Part shown: positions 28,101 to 42,800 of the stretch, piece after piece
How positions within the stretch are numbered: the stretch's first letter is position 1
How the letters are laid out: every line of letters starts with the position of its first letter
Source of the DNA: Stercorarius parasiticus
Taxonomy: Eukaryota > Chordata > Aves > Charadriiformes > Stercorariidae
NCBI GenBank assembly: GCA_013396915.1
Contig: VWZL01000187.1
Location: 160,090 to 224,089, forward strand
Direction of reading: 5' to 3'
Length of the DNA stretch: 64,000 nucleotides
The notes under the pieces: generated by a model
What the model saw: the letters and a program-made list of their open reading frames with translations, nothing else
What the model was told of the DNA's origin: nothing
Databases searched by the model: none
Translations under genes and position numbers: made by a program

Positions 28101-30826
28101 AAGATTTATAGTTCATCAGGCCAAGGAGATTTGCTTTACCTGATACGGCACATTTCGTTGAACAGGTACTTGAGCGGGCTGGTAAAAATCTCTTATATGT
28201 AAGAACCTTTACATATAAGTAGCTTTTCTAATGTGGTTGCCACAGCATTAGTTTTATTTCTGCACCTGCTTATGCTGTTCTATCAAAAGCACACAACACT
28301 GGAGCAAGCACACGGTAATTTCAGACAGTTTTACCTTGAGGGTTATCTTTCCTTCCAGAAACATTATGTCCAGATGCCAAAACAGAAATTTCAAACTTCT
28401 CACCCATTAACAAGATTTTTTGAAGAGTTGTGCAAAGACTTCAGGACAGAAAGAATTTATCCAGCAACATTTATTGCTACTGAGAGCAGAGAAAATGCAG
28501 TGAACTACTTGCACAGGTTTCAGGCATTGTTCCCTGTTCACTGCTGACATCTGACGGATCACCCCAAAAAGCAAGGCGACTCAAGGCCAGTGATCACTAT
28601 TTTTGAGGAATGAGTCCAATCCAAAGAATGAATGATGTGTACAAGATACATGTGGACTTTGCAGACAGAGCCCAGACAAAAGTGCACAAAGTCAAAGAAT
28701 TATGTAGAGTTTGATAGTCTCTGAAAGTACAGGGGGAAAAGAGAGAGATGCAACGGAAGATCCAACCTAAACGTACTTGTTGAAAATGCAAGATGTCCTT
28801 AACTGAGCAATGCAATATCTCATCCACAGTGTTGGAAAGTTAGAGAGCAGATAAAATAAAATCTACTACCAGAATAGCAAAATTTCTTGGGCTATTGTAA
28901 CACTTAATGGCAATACAAGCATTTATGGGGTGGAAAACTACAGCGCTACATTGTACCCAGAGACAGATATAAATAGACCTTTTCTGAGCTTTCAGCACTT
29001 CTCTCTCAAACTGCAGGAATGCCGACACTTACTATCTGTGTGTATCTAAAAGCACAACCGTTTGGTTCATTGCTAACTTGTCCATACTAGTAAAGGCAAT
29101 AGTAACTACACCACTTTTGGCACAAAAGGACTGCTTATACCAGCATGAGCTATTATGTGAGAGTTTGGAAGCTATTCCTACATCATTAGTCTATTTTACT
29201 AGTCAAAGTTAGACTAAGTTCAGATTGAAGAGCCTTCAGGAGGTCTCTCATCCAACCTCCTGCCCAGAACAGGTCAGCCATGAGGCCATGTTGTTACAAA
29301 TTGTTTGCATAACTTGGTCTCACTTCAAAATTGGATGCAGGATGGTATTTGGGCATACAGTGGGTGACCAAAAAAACAAACCCCCAAAATTGCCCTGGAG
29401 ATGAAGAAACCCAGCCTTGTCCATTCTTGACAGGTGAATGAAGGCCTGTTCATTGGCAAGAGATTCAAGTGCGCCAAAACAGGCAAGCTGGAAATCTCCA
29501 AAGCAGAGTACTGGTAATGGAAAGCAGTAGGGGCATAGAAAAATATTTTTAATGAAAATGTAAAGGACAAGGGAATTTATAATGTGGTTTAAAATACCTA
29601 TCTACCCCCTTGCAAGAATCTCACGTGCTTTCAGCAAAGGAAAAAAAATACTGTTTTATTTATAAACACTTCTTTTAAATACGCACTTTGTTGTTGTTTG
29701 ACAATCTTTCTGATCAGAGGATATCTGCATTATAAGCGTTATTGTAAAATAAACAGATTTAATCATCACAGAAGACAGTTACTATTAAGAACATTATTAC
29801 TTGTCTGTTACCACTTAACAGACATCTGTAACAGCATCTATAGCCGTGGAACTCAAAAAAAAATTCATTCGCATTTGACAGCCTAAAGGGCTCCTCCTGT
29901 AGCTGTGATTTTAAAACCTTGTTTGTCTCCTGAAACTAGATATAAGGCCCTCTCCTGTGATAACAGTGAAGTAACTTCCAAGCTCCTTGAAGACTCCAAT
30001 TTATGTTTACTAAGCAAACATCTGTAGCATCTGAAGAGTTAATGGATGCTTGTTTCCACTTCTGCTGGAGACTGCCAACCTTGCAGCAAAGCCAACAGAA
30101 CACCGCACAGACCCATACCTCCACTACTCCACCCCACAGTAGCATGTCTTCAGGTAAATCTCTTTTTGTTAGGGCTTTTAGCCAAATAGCAAATTAAAAT
30201 GGATGAGACAGCTCATTCTGCTCTGGGGATGATACTTCTGGCAGTAAGTAAAAAAGGAGACAGGCAACTTTAAAATAATCACAACAAGAGTCACTGGAAG
30301 TAACACAGCAGAACCCTAAGAAAAGCTGCATTCTTCTGAAGATGTGTGTGGACTAATCTACCAGTCAGAAATATTTTAGTTCTTTTTTTCTCTTCCTTCC
30401 TGAGGAAGCAATTAAAAACATGCAGCTGGGCAATATCCCCACAGCAGACAGATTTGGAGTTACTCAAGCACCAGTTTTTCTGAATTGACTACAATGTCAC
30501 ACAAATTCCACCATTCATGCAACAAGAAGGAACAATATATATAAATGGATAGCAGCTCTGTGTTTTTTTTGCCAAACAGGCAAAAATGAACTTTTATATG
30601 ACGATGAAGTAGATAGATAGATAGACAGACAGATAAAACAATTAAGAAATGCAGTAATCGTATTACTGTTAGAATTGAAATACACTGATATGATGAAGAT
30701 ATCAAAAGGCAGAGCTGTCTCCTGCTGGTAAGGTAAGGCTCTCTCTGAACTACTTTTCAAAGCATTTGATTTACGTTGAGGTCTGGTGTATCACAGATAG
30801 AGCAATCAGTCAATTATATGCTGTTT

Positions 30827-30859
<33 letters not shown>

Positions 30860-33800
30860 CTAACTCTCCACACACAAAAAGGGAATGAAAACATTCTAGC
30901 AAGATCAATTCCAGGTTTTAATTTAAATGTGTACTTTAAATGAACTGTTACCTTATTTTCTTTGTCCAAAACATTCTCAGAACATTTAGCAAGCAGGCAC
31001 ATTACATGCTTTAATGTAGCAATTAATACAAGTTATGGGTAAAATCTTCTGAAGCCATGGAGTTTACGCTCAGTTCATCTTGCACTAGGAGTTCATTTCC
31101 AAGACTTTGTAAAAATGGATTAGTGAGAAGAGAGCCCACCTGACAGATTATCGAAACTTTTAACCTTCAGGAATTGCACAAATCCCTGTTATCAGCTATA
31201 AGAGAAATGCAAAAATACCCCAGATGATCCAAAATATCACAACTGTCATCAAAGCATTAGCACCTCAAGATCTACAGTTCCATACAGATGCCATCACATT
31301 CTAAATGACTGACTTTAACAGGAGTAATTTCATTAGGATACAAATGGCTTTGAACATTATCTCCAGCCTTTGAGTCCAAAATTACGGCACTTAAAACTGG
31401 CATCAGTTTTGGCTGCTGATGAAAGGAGCAGTTCTACAGATTCGTCATTCCTGAAGTCTCCTTCCTGGCACTTCCATTGGGCCAGCATCAGAGATATGAG
31501 TTGGATGCAAGGTTCTGCCACAGTTCACCTCAATCTCAGAGCTGTTGAGCTTCCAAAGCTCCCACAGAGTTCACCTGCCAAAGTGCATGCTGAAAGCTCT
31601 GAAAGCGATCTTGGTACCCAGAGTCCCTGTTTGCACCAGAATGATTCCCCCTCTCCATACAAGTCAGACAAAGATAAAATCATTAATGTTTGGATAAGGG
31701 CGAGTTCAGTCTACTAACAGCTGTGCTGTGGGAGATGCTGTCTAACACTGATGAGACACATGGGATTGCCTGAGGTAAACTTGGAAGAAAATCATCCAGC
31801 TAGCTTTAGCAGTTAAACACTGACAGTTAAACTGGTGAAACTATAAACTGGTTTGTTGCCACCACTGTTGATCTTAGCACATAAATAATATTCGAATATC
31901 TTTCACTACTGTGGAGATGGTAGCTTTCTGTTAGAGGAAGCTGATGTCTTACGTTAGTCAACTAAATTGCTGTGGAGACTCTGAATTTGTTTTGCCTGCT
32001 TCACCTTTTCATTCATATGATCACTTCAGCTTCTGCACCCTCTCCATCACCAGCTGAACACTTCACATTCTTACTTTTATATCAGGTGTTAGCAGCAGCA
32101 GCGATCGATCCATCCAGTTCTATTTACATTAGTCTAAGTACCAGGCACGTTTGTGCTGTATCAGAAAAAAATTAAGTTTCGTGAATGCTGTAATCTGTGA
32201 TGTAACATTGCTCTTTGACAAACAAGCTATTGGTGCTTAGTTTCAAACATCCCTGCATAAAAGCCTTCTTCCTTTTCTAGGGTTGCCATAACAACAAGCA
32301 GAGCACTGTCATTTTGCTAAGTAATGACAATGACAAATATGTAAGAAATGCAAAGGTCTGGGGAACTGGGAGCAAGATTAGAGCTTCTCTTGCTTCCTTT
32401 ACAAAACATTTTACTGTAGATTCATCTTACAAATCCTAAGTTGTTCCTACGGGAACATGAGAAATAGTTAGTGCTCCGTGTTGCCTCATTTTTCAGAAAG
32501 CCAGTGTTGTTCTTGCGGATGCTTTGTCAAGACGTAGCATGGCATTATTAATCAAGAGTATAGGATATGATCTTGAGATCACAAATGCCTGCAAAAACGT
32601 GGAATGAATCCCAATTTTACAGTGTAATAAAGCGATAATGCTGTCAGACCTTTTTCTCTTTAGTAGTTAAGAAGGGTTGCAGCAAAGATGCCATTTTATT
32701 AAATGAATAAAATCATGGACAGGTGACTCAAAAAGAAGTCGGGAAACTATTATCTGAACAATCCTGTTAACCATGAGAATGGAAAGTGTTTTCTTCTTAA
32801 TTAAATCAAGAATAACACCTAGGACACCAACCAGAAAGATGAAGACTGACATTCTTACCACTTCAACATGAAAGCTGTTTTTTCAGGTGATTTTTGTTTG
32901 GGATCGCTCAACCTCTGATTTAACAGAAGAATTAATGTTATTTATTTTTTCCTGGTTGGGTGAAAGGCAGTCTTTTAGGGTACATAGCCAAAACATCACT
33001 TTCCTTTTTATGCACTTTCAAACTGCAAGTATATTTACTGTGACGGTGGTGAGACACTGGAACAGGTTGCCCAGGGAAGCTGTGGCTGCCCCATCCCTGG
33101 AAGTGTCCAAGGCCAGGCTGGATGGGGCTTTGAGCAACCTGGTCTAGTGGGAGGTGTACCTGCCCACGGCAGGGGGGTTGGAACTACATGATCTTTAAGG
33201 TCCCTTCCAACCCAAACCATTCTATGATTCTATTCTCTTTTCTTGCCTGGTACTTAGAAAAGTTACATCTTCCCTTCGTGTGTTGCATCTATTAATCAAA
33301 ATAAAATGACTGAAACTACAAGTTTTCCCCTAAATGCATGGAAAACAAGAGCCATTCCTCACACTTCTTAATTTTTTCTAAAACCATCACATGCACAGTG
33401 TCTGTTTCATGACTCCAGTCTCCAGACATGCTGATCACAACTCTGTTCCCAGCTAGACACTGTCAGTCATACACTTCCTTGACATAAGCACAAAATGCCT
33501 CTCTGGTCACCCTGTACTCCTCCCTCCTCTCAGGCTCAGTACAGCTTTTGCAGTGTTCTTGGAATCTGTCAGTCCAAGAAAATATGGACTTGTATTCAGG
33601 TTGAGTTAATTACCTCTCCTGCAGGATTTTCTCTTGCCTTATTTCACTGCTTTCAAAAGCTCCTGAGATCTCTATGTTCATACATACTAATCTTAACAGT
33701 TTAGGGCTTTAACGGACTTTCTACATCTGCCTTGGGGTTTTTATGCCAATACAGAGGAGAAACAATAACAAACTGGAACTTCATCTAATGATATAATCCA

Positions 33801-36800
33801 CAAACTGTGAAGAAATCACATTTGTTAACAATCATTAATATCGATTTACTGTGACAACTACACAGTACCTGTGCTGCTCTTTTAAGAAAGCTGAGGTGTT
33901 TAATGATAAATGAGGTTAAAAAAAAAATTAAAAATCATAGTTAGTCCCTTCTATGACACATCATCTGTTTTAAAGCAGAACTCTCCCTGGATTGCAATGG
34001 GGCTGGTAAGCTAAATCAGGACATACTTGAATATTAAGAGGGAAAAACCTATTGCTATAAAATTTAATGACAGCCCAACACCCACCTGTGTCTAAAAATA
34101 CCTAAAACTGCATTTAAAAAAAAAAAAAAATCGACCTTGAGTGCCTAATGAAATCAAACAAGGTTTATGAAAGGGATGTAGCTGTAGTAATTAATCTGTC
34201 CATATGAAATAATTATTTTCACTTATTGGAAAAAATTGAAGTTGCGTAACAAGCATATAGATACATGACAAGGCAAGACACAAAGATAAGGAAAGAGAAA
34301 GTAAGTAGGCACTGGTGAGATGGACAGAGTATCCCGGTATGTCTGATCGCAAGTTTCCCCAATCGCAACAAACGTTGCTGCTTCTGTAGATGACTAGATT
34401 TCCACTACAGAACTTCAGGCACTCAAATAAATTAGTCAGATTAGATGACGAAACATAAGATGTCCCACGTTCCCTAGAGAGAATGGTGATACGCTCTGGA
34501 GGTGACATTTAGCGTATAACATTAAGTTCTTTATCATTATTTCAGTAATCACGTAATAAATCCAGCAGGCAAGTTCTAAGATTTATATAGCCTTGAAACC
34601 TCACGAGTCTCAAAATCCAAGTAATTTCTTGATGATGATCTTGACATAACAGAAAACCAAGAATTTCATATACACACACAAATCCTGTCAAGACAGGTAG
34701 ACATAATTCACACAGGATCATACACCTGCAAAGAGTAACCACGGTGACAGCTTAAAAACATTCCTTCTTACCTGCTGCTGCTTCAGAACTGATGCTATCT
34801 TTAAGTACACAAGCTGGACTTAGGGGCAAAACGTCATCATCAAAACTGATCAGATCTCCTTCCACATCTAGTTTATTTTGCAAAGCAGGTGCTGAGGAGT
34901 TGGCTGCAGGTGACAGTTCCCCCAGAGACTTGAAAGCTTTTTCTTGGGCAGATACAGGAGCCCGTGGGGGAGCAGCAATTGGTTTTAGTGAGGCCAAAGA
35001 AAGGGCAGGATTTTCTGCAAAACGTGACTTTTTAGGAACGAGAGGCCTTGGAGCAGGAACCGGAAATTTCTTTTGTTCATCGTTGTTCTCTGATCCACTC
35101 CTTGCATCAAGAAAATCACTACTACTACTTTTAACAAGGCCAGGTTTTGGCTTCTTTGGCAGTTCAGGTTTAGTTACAACACTGCTCCCAACTACTTCAG
35201 GTTGAGGCTGCAATTCCTTGAAAGGTGTTGATTTGCTTTCTGTCCATGCATCCCATTCTCCTGAAATTCTGCTTATCCCTGGCTTTGGAGCAACTACCGG
35301 TTTCTTCGCAGTAACAGGTCTTGGGGCGAATGAACGAGGGGCAATTTCTGGCTTTTTTGATAATCCTGAGGTATCATTAGTTCCTTGGGATTCAAAAACT
35401 TTGATCCTTGAAACAATACTATTTTGGCTCTTTTCTGTACTCATGCTGTCCATCGTCAAGTGATTGTCTAGTAAGCTATCATCTAAGAGAGGCGACTGCT
35501 GAATTGGAGGTTGCTGCCTTTTTGTGGTAGACTGGTTCACTTCTTCTCCATTGTCTATCTTACTTTCAGTATTATTGACCACAGGTCTGAGATTGCTTCT
35601 TGATCTTGGCTTTGGCACAGGACATATCACAGCATTGGGATTTTCTTGGCACCTCTGACCTTCAGAAATTTCAAAGACTATTAAGGGATTCTCATTTTCT
35701 GAAGGAGACCTACTCAGGAGAGATGCAGAAGGCCTAGGAGGTTTAAGAGGACTCTGCCCTGCTAACAGAAAAGAAAAGGTTTCAGTTATCTGTTCCAGAA
35801 CACTTTAGTTATGTTATTTTTTGTCAGCCATCAGGATAGCGGTTTTTATTCATAACTTACTGCTGCTTGTGAAACTGCAGTTCTCTTTTTAGAAAGATGA
35901 AGGAAAAAATATACAAACTCTAGGAAGAAGCTGAAGATTGCCAAAATGCATGGTATCTACACGTTGTGAGTTCAAAACTACTTGTTAGCTTGCAGCACAA
36001 GGGGCATGCAAGCAACATCTAGACCAACGAATAGGACACTAACTGCCGCAGCGTGGTTTCCACACTTTTCAATCTGAACATGGACTACTGCTGCTATTCT
36101 GATTGGACATCTGAGCTCCTCTGGCCCCAAAGCAATTGCCATTACGGAGGAATCAAGCAAAACTTTCAAGATTTAATTATAGTCTGACCATGAATGCAGT
36201 GATAGTTCTTCAGAATAGAGGAATTTTACAGAAATTTACAGAAGTAATCATTCACATAAATTTAACTGCTATTCATATTAGATGCAGCACAGACCAATAA
36301 TAAAGACCATCTTCAGGAGACAGAGTTAAGTTTTCATCAATGAGAAATCCAAAATGTCCTCACCTGGATAGCCTGCAGATTCCCAGTGTGTAGGCACACT
36401 AGTTTTTACATTACTTCCTGGCAAATGGCCAATTAGTTCCTCTGGAAAGTCAGTTTGTGTTGCAGAAGTAGTGGTATGTCTAGGAGCAGCAGCATTATTG
36501 TTATTTGTTGTATTCACTTGCACTTGATTGATTTCTTTTATCACCTGCTCATACGATGGTGGAAGCTAGAAAACAGAGAGAAAAATATTAATGTACATCC
36601 AGATATGATCCTTTTAAAAAAAAGAAACATACAAATTTAAAAATACTGAATTAACATATGCAGAGGAAAAGAACACTGCCATAGTCTTTTATTCAATGTG
36701 ATGAAAGTCTAAGCAAGCAAAAACTCCGTTCCTCTCTAACTTAATGTGCTTTTTACCTTTGTAAATCAAACACACCTCATGTAAATTCACGCTCACCTCA

Positions 36801-39800
36801 GCTGGAATATGCTCATTTCTCCTCCACTGAGCATGAGATGAAGCAGAAGGGAATCCTAATCCCTGAGGAGTGACAGGGCTTGCACCTGGAAACCAGGAGG
36901 ATGGCCGGAGGGGTTCAGCAGCAACTATTGTAATTTCAGGACGCCTGGAAATGAAGGCAAAGGGCAATAATTATCTAAAACTTTTTTAAATAGTTTAAAA
37001 TAGAAAACCAAGGTTTTCTCTGCATGGGAAATCAAAATAGTTCAGGTCTTTCTGATTTAACCAACAACGTTTTTCCATGATTTCAAAGTAACTTACTTGA
37101 CCCTTCTAACAAGCGCTTAGGCTTCCATTCAAAGCATCTAATTAAATGCCTAAGCCAAAAAGTAGGTTTATTGGCTCCAGTGAAATAATTTACATGCTTA
37201 AAGGACTTAAACACTAGTGTAACTCTATTAAATGGAAGAAGTTTTAGTCTTTTGGGATAATGAGAACTAATCATGTGTTTGCCCCTAGCCTGACACAATC
37301 TGAAAACAGTAGGATAGTTAAAAGTGCTTCTGGCTGGCTAAATAAAAGCTTGCCTATCCTCAGACCTCTAGGGAAACCTCCCACTGTGCTAAAGTGGGGC
37401 AGAGCAAGCCTCACAAGGCCTTTGGGACAGGGCCTATTTGCTTACAGCATCTAGTACAATAGGGACTTCCGTGACAGTTAAGGACCCATAGGTCTACCCC
37501 TGTTTTATCACTCTAACAACTGCTTTAGAGCATAGGCTGCAGCGATGGCACATGTTCCCAGACCACAGCCCCCCGGGTACCCCCGACCAATCACACAAAA
37601 TGCACGTTGAGAAGTGAGTAGATGAAGCATCTGCTACAGAAGCCTCTGTCTGCTGACAGAAAAAACCTGCAGAAGCGTAACTTCTAAAACTACTGGAAAA
37701 ATGATCTAAAAAAAAGAGGGCTACAGTTCTTTCACACCTGAAATAATGAAGACTCAGTTCACCAGCTATCCAGGTTGGTGACCTCCTTTCTCAATACCCT
37801 TTCAGAAACTGGAAGGAGGCCTCAAAAGCATGCTTATTTTCATTGTGAAGTGATCCTGTAAATAGATGTCAGGAAAGTAAAACGGTTCTGCAGAGGTTTG
37901 ATGGTTGGCTGCATTCTTTTTTTGAGGATCCATACAAAAGTTGATGAGAAAACTCCTCAAACTCTTAACCTATCCTGTGCTTAAGAATCACAGTATTTGT
38001 ACTTTATTCCAAATTTAATTTATTTTTAAACACACTAAGCACAGAGAGAAGGAAAAAAACCCAAAACCTAGAGGAGAAAGCCATAAAAAGTAATATAAAA
38101 AGTAATACTGTGACACAAACTATCAAGTTTTACAGTAACACCTAATTGCAATATAAATAATAGCACCATACCTTCTATCCCTCTGCTGTTCACTATGGCT
38201 AGAGGTCCGAGAAGCTATTTAAAGAAAAGAAACAAAAGTTTTGACGAGGTTAAAATATACTGTCACTGCAATAAGATGAGGACAATAGCAGAGCCCTTAC
38301 CAATCCACTGTCAATGAAATGGAGAACATACATCATCTGAACATAAATTCCAGATTTTAAGAGCGGCCAAGTTAAAAAAAAAAAAATTATTTGTATTAAA
38401 TATGAGGAGAAGTTTTTAAAAAGGTTTAGAGTGCAGTTTCATAATCAGTTTAAGTCACCCTATGTCCAAGCTACCACCGAGAGAGATGGTCCTTCTTCCT
38501 CAACAGACATTCCTGCATTCTGCACTGCGGTCACCCTAGAGTTGGAACTTCATTTTCTTTTTCTTTAGTTAAAACAATCCATGAATAAAACAAAAAGAAG
38601 TGTCAAACACATCTGGCTTTGCTTTTGATAGCTCATTTCTGAGATGTGTTCTTTACTCTTTTTTTTAATGTCTCTTTGTGTTTGTTTTAGAGAAGGGAAA
38701 AGTACTAAGGCACAAAACCTAAGAAGCTATTTTACCCTCCTGTATGTAAAAAGAAAGAATTAAATGTTACCAGATAGAAATCTTCTAAAGTTTAATCACT
38801 CACAGATTAAAAGCCAGCAACATTTCTTTTTTTTTTTCAAACCATATGTTTTAAGTTACATAAAATAAGTGAATCCTGACCTCTTCATTTTTCTATTTTT
38901 GTCATATTTATATTCAAATAATTTTTTCAATGGCCACATTATATTTTCACTATGATTTCTTTAGAGAGAAAAGAAAATCATCTGAGGGACAATTTTTTGC
39001 ATTGCAAGTGCCATTTAGGAAGTGGTAGAGTTTCATTGTGCAGAAGCTGACAATTATGCTGTTCCTGTGTCATCACAGAATCATTAGCTGAAATCGACAG
39101 AGCACACTTGATTCAAGAGCCCAAATAGTGTTGTGTCAGACGTACCTCTTCGACAGGGCATTTTTGGTGTGCACTATTCATGAGTGCTAGAGGAAAAAAA
39201 GAAGGGGTTACAGAAGAGGAAGAGGAGGTGAAGGAGAACAAACCAAGGCTTCAGAGTGCCAGAAACCATGATCAAATGGGTTAGTCACGCAAGGATAGTG
39301 CACGTGCCAGCGTTGTAAGAAAACAACTGTAATGTCTTTTCACAATATACTGCCTTAAAAAGCTAAAATAAAAGCAGATTTTATTTCTAGTCTCATGCTG
39401 ATTTTAACAATGACTGTTTAGGAGTTTCCTCTGCAGTAAATTAACCATGAAGAATATAACTGAATATGGAAACATCCACTGAATTGCTCAACAATGAGCT
39501 ACTGTAGGAACGAGGAGAGGGAAGTCAAATCTCTTTGAATGCTTTATGTAGTTTAAAAGCATGGTTTATTTGGGTCTGTACTTTTTCCCCTTCTAAAAAT
39601 AATGGGTTATGCTGAGGAATTGATACAAAAAAGCTGGGATCCCATAATTTATACTCCCACCTACTAAAGAGGTATGGGCAGGCAGGTTGATCTCGGTAAG
39701 AGGCACACCTCAAAGTTTCAGGCATGATTGCACATCTCCTAACCCAGTTCTGTAAAAACTGTTTCACAAAAATAAGTAAATAAAAAAATCCCCTACAACA

Positions 39801-42800
39801 GATCTAGTTGAAGATGTCCCTGCTTACTGGAGGGGGGTTGAATTAGATGACCTTTAAAGGTCCCTTCCAACCCAACAGATTCTATGATTCCAAGACTTTC
39901 TTCTTCAGAGATCTTAACGCCGCGTTAATTTAATACATACATTAAAGATAAAAAGACAAACTGACCTAAACCAACCAATTCCAAGATTAGTTTTGCATAG
40001 AAGAAAGTTTTCATTTGGTAAATGTGTTCAACAAAACTGCTTGGGGTATAGCCGAATTACAATGATAAGGGCATTAGAAATAAAAGCTAATCAATGAGGG
40101 ATGTAGAACTGAATTATAAATCTGCCAATTTCTTTCATTTTTCATTTCTAGATAAATTCTACATGCTGCTTTCTCCTGTGAGGCTCTAAATGTACTTGTA
40201 TTTATTAAAGTTCTTAAAACAAATAAGAAAAACCTAAAAAAAGTCTGAAAGAACTTTTTCCTTTCTCAACATATGCAAGTTAAGTGAGGCATCTATATAA
40301 TCCATCAAACTCCAAATTTCAAGTAAACTCACTTGAAAATAATACATTTAAAATATTTATATAAAAATAACTAGTAGACACAAATATGTCTCTTCAAAAG
40401 GGTTAATGTCTAAGCCATCATATATGTTTTCAGAATGTGCTCAGTCTGAAAAAAAAATAATCTCCCAGCCATTTATGGAATCAAGCTACTTCCACGTACA
40501 TAAACATTTAATATAAACATTTATTTTTTAAGAACCTTGACAAAGTTCTTCCCTCCCTCAGTCAACTGTTCCCCTCTTTTTGTTGTCACATTTTTGTTAA
40601 AACCACACTTCTACAACATCTTTAGTTTTGGAAGCTCTTAAATCCACAGTAGGAACAGAGGTGAAAGCTACCACATCTTCTGTTCTCACATATTCCTTGG
40701 AGTTCCACAAATGCTAGGAAAAAGAAAATATAAACTTTCTAAATAATCCTTGCCTCCAGACCTGCACAGCTTTTATACCTTTACCATTTCAAAGAAATGA
40801 ATTTAAATTACAAACTCCATGAGAGAAGACATGAATTTTTAAAATATAGCACACACCTGATTTAAAAACAAAAGAAAAAAACCCGCAGCCATTTTTCTGG
40901 CCTTGTGGTCTTTTGATCCTGTAAGTCTATTCTTCATTCCCTTTGTGGATTGCCTTGAAAAAGCATGCTATTAATTTTTCCCCCGGATTTCAAATTCTGG
41001 CAGCTTTAAGGTTTTAAAAAACCTTTCTTCCATCAGGGGAGTCGATAGAAATGTATTTCAGTGCTGGTTTACATACTAACAGCTGAAGACAAGACAGTCG
41101 TCATCTCAACTTCCACACTAAGAAATGCTCAAGATGAGACTTGTTGACATTTCCAGGACCATATGCTTAGTGGCATTTAAGTAAAAGGTAAGCAAAGCAG
41201 TAAAAGAAGGGGTGGGAGCAGAAAAACCCAGTGCGTAAAATCCACACCTTTTCATCTTATAACTTTATTGGTCTCAGGGGAAAGTCAAAATGTCAAATCA
41301 ACTCATAACATTGTCACTATTTATTTCCATTAGTGTCAGTGAGGCATCTAAAGGTGTTTAACCTAGTATAATAGAATTCAAGCAAGTAAAGGATTAATAG
41401 TAATACTGTAAATGGACGACAGATTAGTGATTTATAGATTAATTTTTTGCACATATTTCTTACAAGCACTATTTAGGGGGCTTTATCCAATTATTTTTGA
41501 ATGTGCAGTGGTAAAGGGTACTCAATTTGTGCTGTATACTTACGTTTAGAATGTTTTTCCTCTGCCGTTTCTTCTCTGGGTCCTACTTTTCAAGTGCACT
41601 TAATATGCCATTTTTATTTGACACATACAGATTATGGGGCAGGGGGCATTCAAAGTTACGAGTTCAAGATGCCTGTGTAAGTACAACCACCATTATAGCA
41701 CAAACCCATAAATTGCAATGTTACAGACAAGCTGGTGGCAACAGAATTCTGACATGCACTTTTGAGCCTGGAAGAGAGTTGGGCTAGAATTTACAGTCTT
41801 TCAGGCAATCTTTTAAGGCAATACAGAGGCAACTATGAAGTTCATTCAGGGATCTGCTCAGATACCATCCTGCTCTGAGCACTTACACAATATAGACACT
41901 GCATAATAATATTCGTGTTTCCATTAGCAAATATGTATGAAATATGGAACAGTTTGGTCATTGCAGTGTCTTAAAAGCAAGTTTCATTTTGCATTAAAGA
42001 TTGGTACCATAGCCTCAAACAGCCCAAGCCTTGTAGGAAATCAAACTCCAAATTTTTCTGATGATTTTTATCTATTGTCCCTTCCAGCAGCTGTGAGTAA
42101 ACACAATCCTGCCAATTAACTATCTCAGTTAATTCATGTTAACTATTATTAATAGGTTTTGAAGTACTAATATTACTTTTTACAACACGGACACGTGCTA
42201 ATATTTAAAAATGCAGCTTCTTTCAGTGCTTTTCCAACATGGGGCTAGATATTTCTTCCATCAGTCCTACGAAATATGAAGACTATTAGACTGAGGAGTT
42301 ATCTTCTTACTGTATAGCTGCCTCAGAATAAAGGTTATTCATTATAGTATCTCAAGGAGAACCTCAAGAGTGGGGAAACACTCCCTCCCTTACCTATAAA
42401 ATAATATACCAGAAGAGATGACAGAATAGTCCCATGCAAGAGGCCACGCTTGCCGTCTTTGCAATACCAAAGGTGTCACATGGCTGCGGAAGTTTTTCCT
42501 CAGGGAACACTGAAATGATCAGGTAATCCTCAAGCCAAAACCAGAAAAAAAAATTAAAAAAAATCTGATTTCACCCAAGATCTGATTAGACTATTTCTGT
42601 AGAAGTCAAGGTTCAAACTAATCGGAAATCTTCATGCATCTCTGAAGTAAGAGAGTTGAAGCTTTCCTCCTGAACTATTTCTTAGCACAAGGGGGAGGTC
42701 TTGCTCCTTTTCTTCTCATTCTGTTTCCAGGCACCTCAGGGAAATATTAGGTTGTCTGACATTAGAGCTAGGCTGATTTAATGCTTGAATGTAGCTAAAA

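Larger units (their letters stand above)
23257..34771 (-). other. SH3D19 intron 5, 11.5 kb
   Basis: GTAAGA to TAG. It contains the (TA)n, (GA)n and GATA repeats, two inverted repeats, a CR1 at 33031 and a possible older one at 29217. A GC-richer patch at 24820-25060 has overlapping ORFs on both strands but no recognisable domain. Confidence 0.9.

Noticed and set aside
28233..28547. Plus-strand 104-codon ORF with a hydrophobic start
   Set aside because: No family resemblance and no flanking gene structure; likely chance within a long intron.
34792..35205. Plus-strand 137-codon ORF
   Set aside because: It is the antisense shadow of the large proline-rich exon 5.
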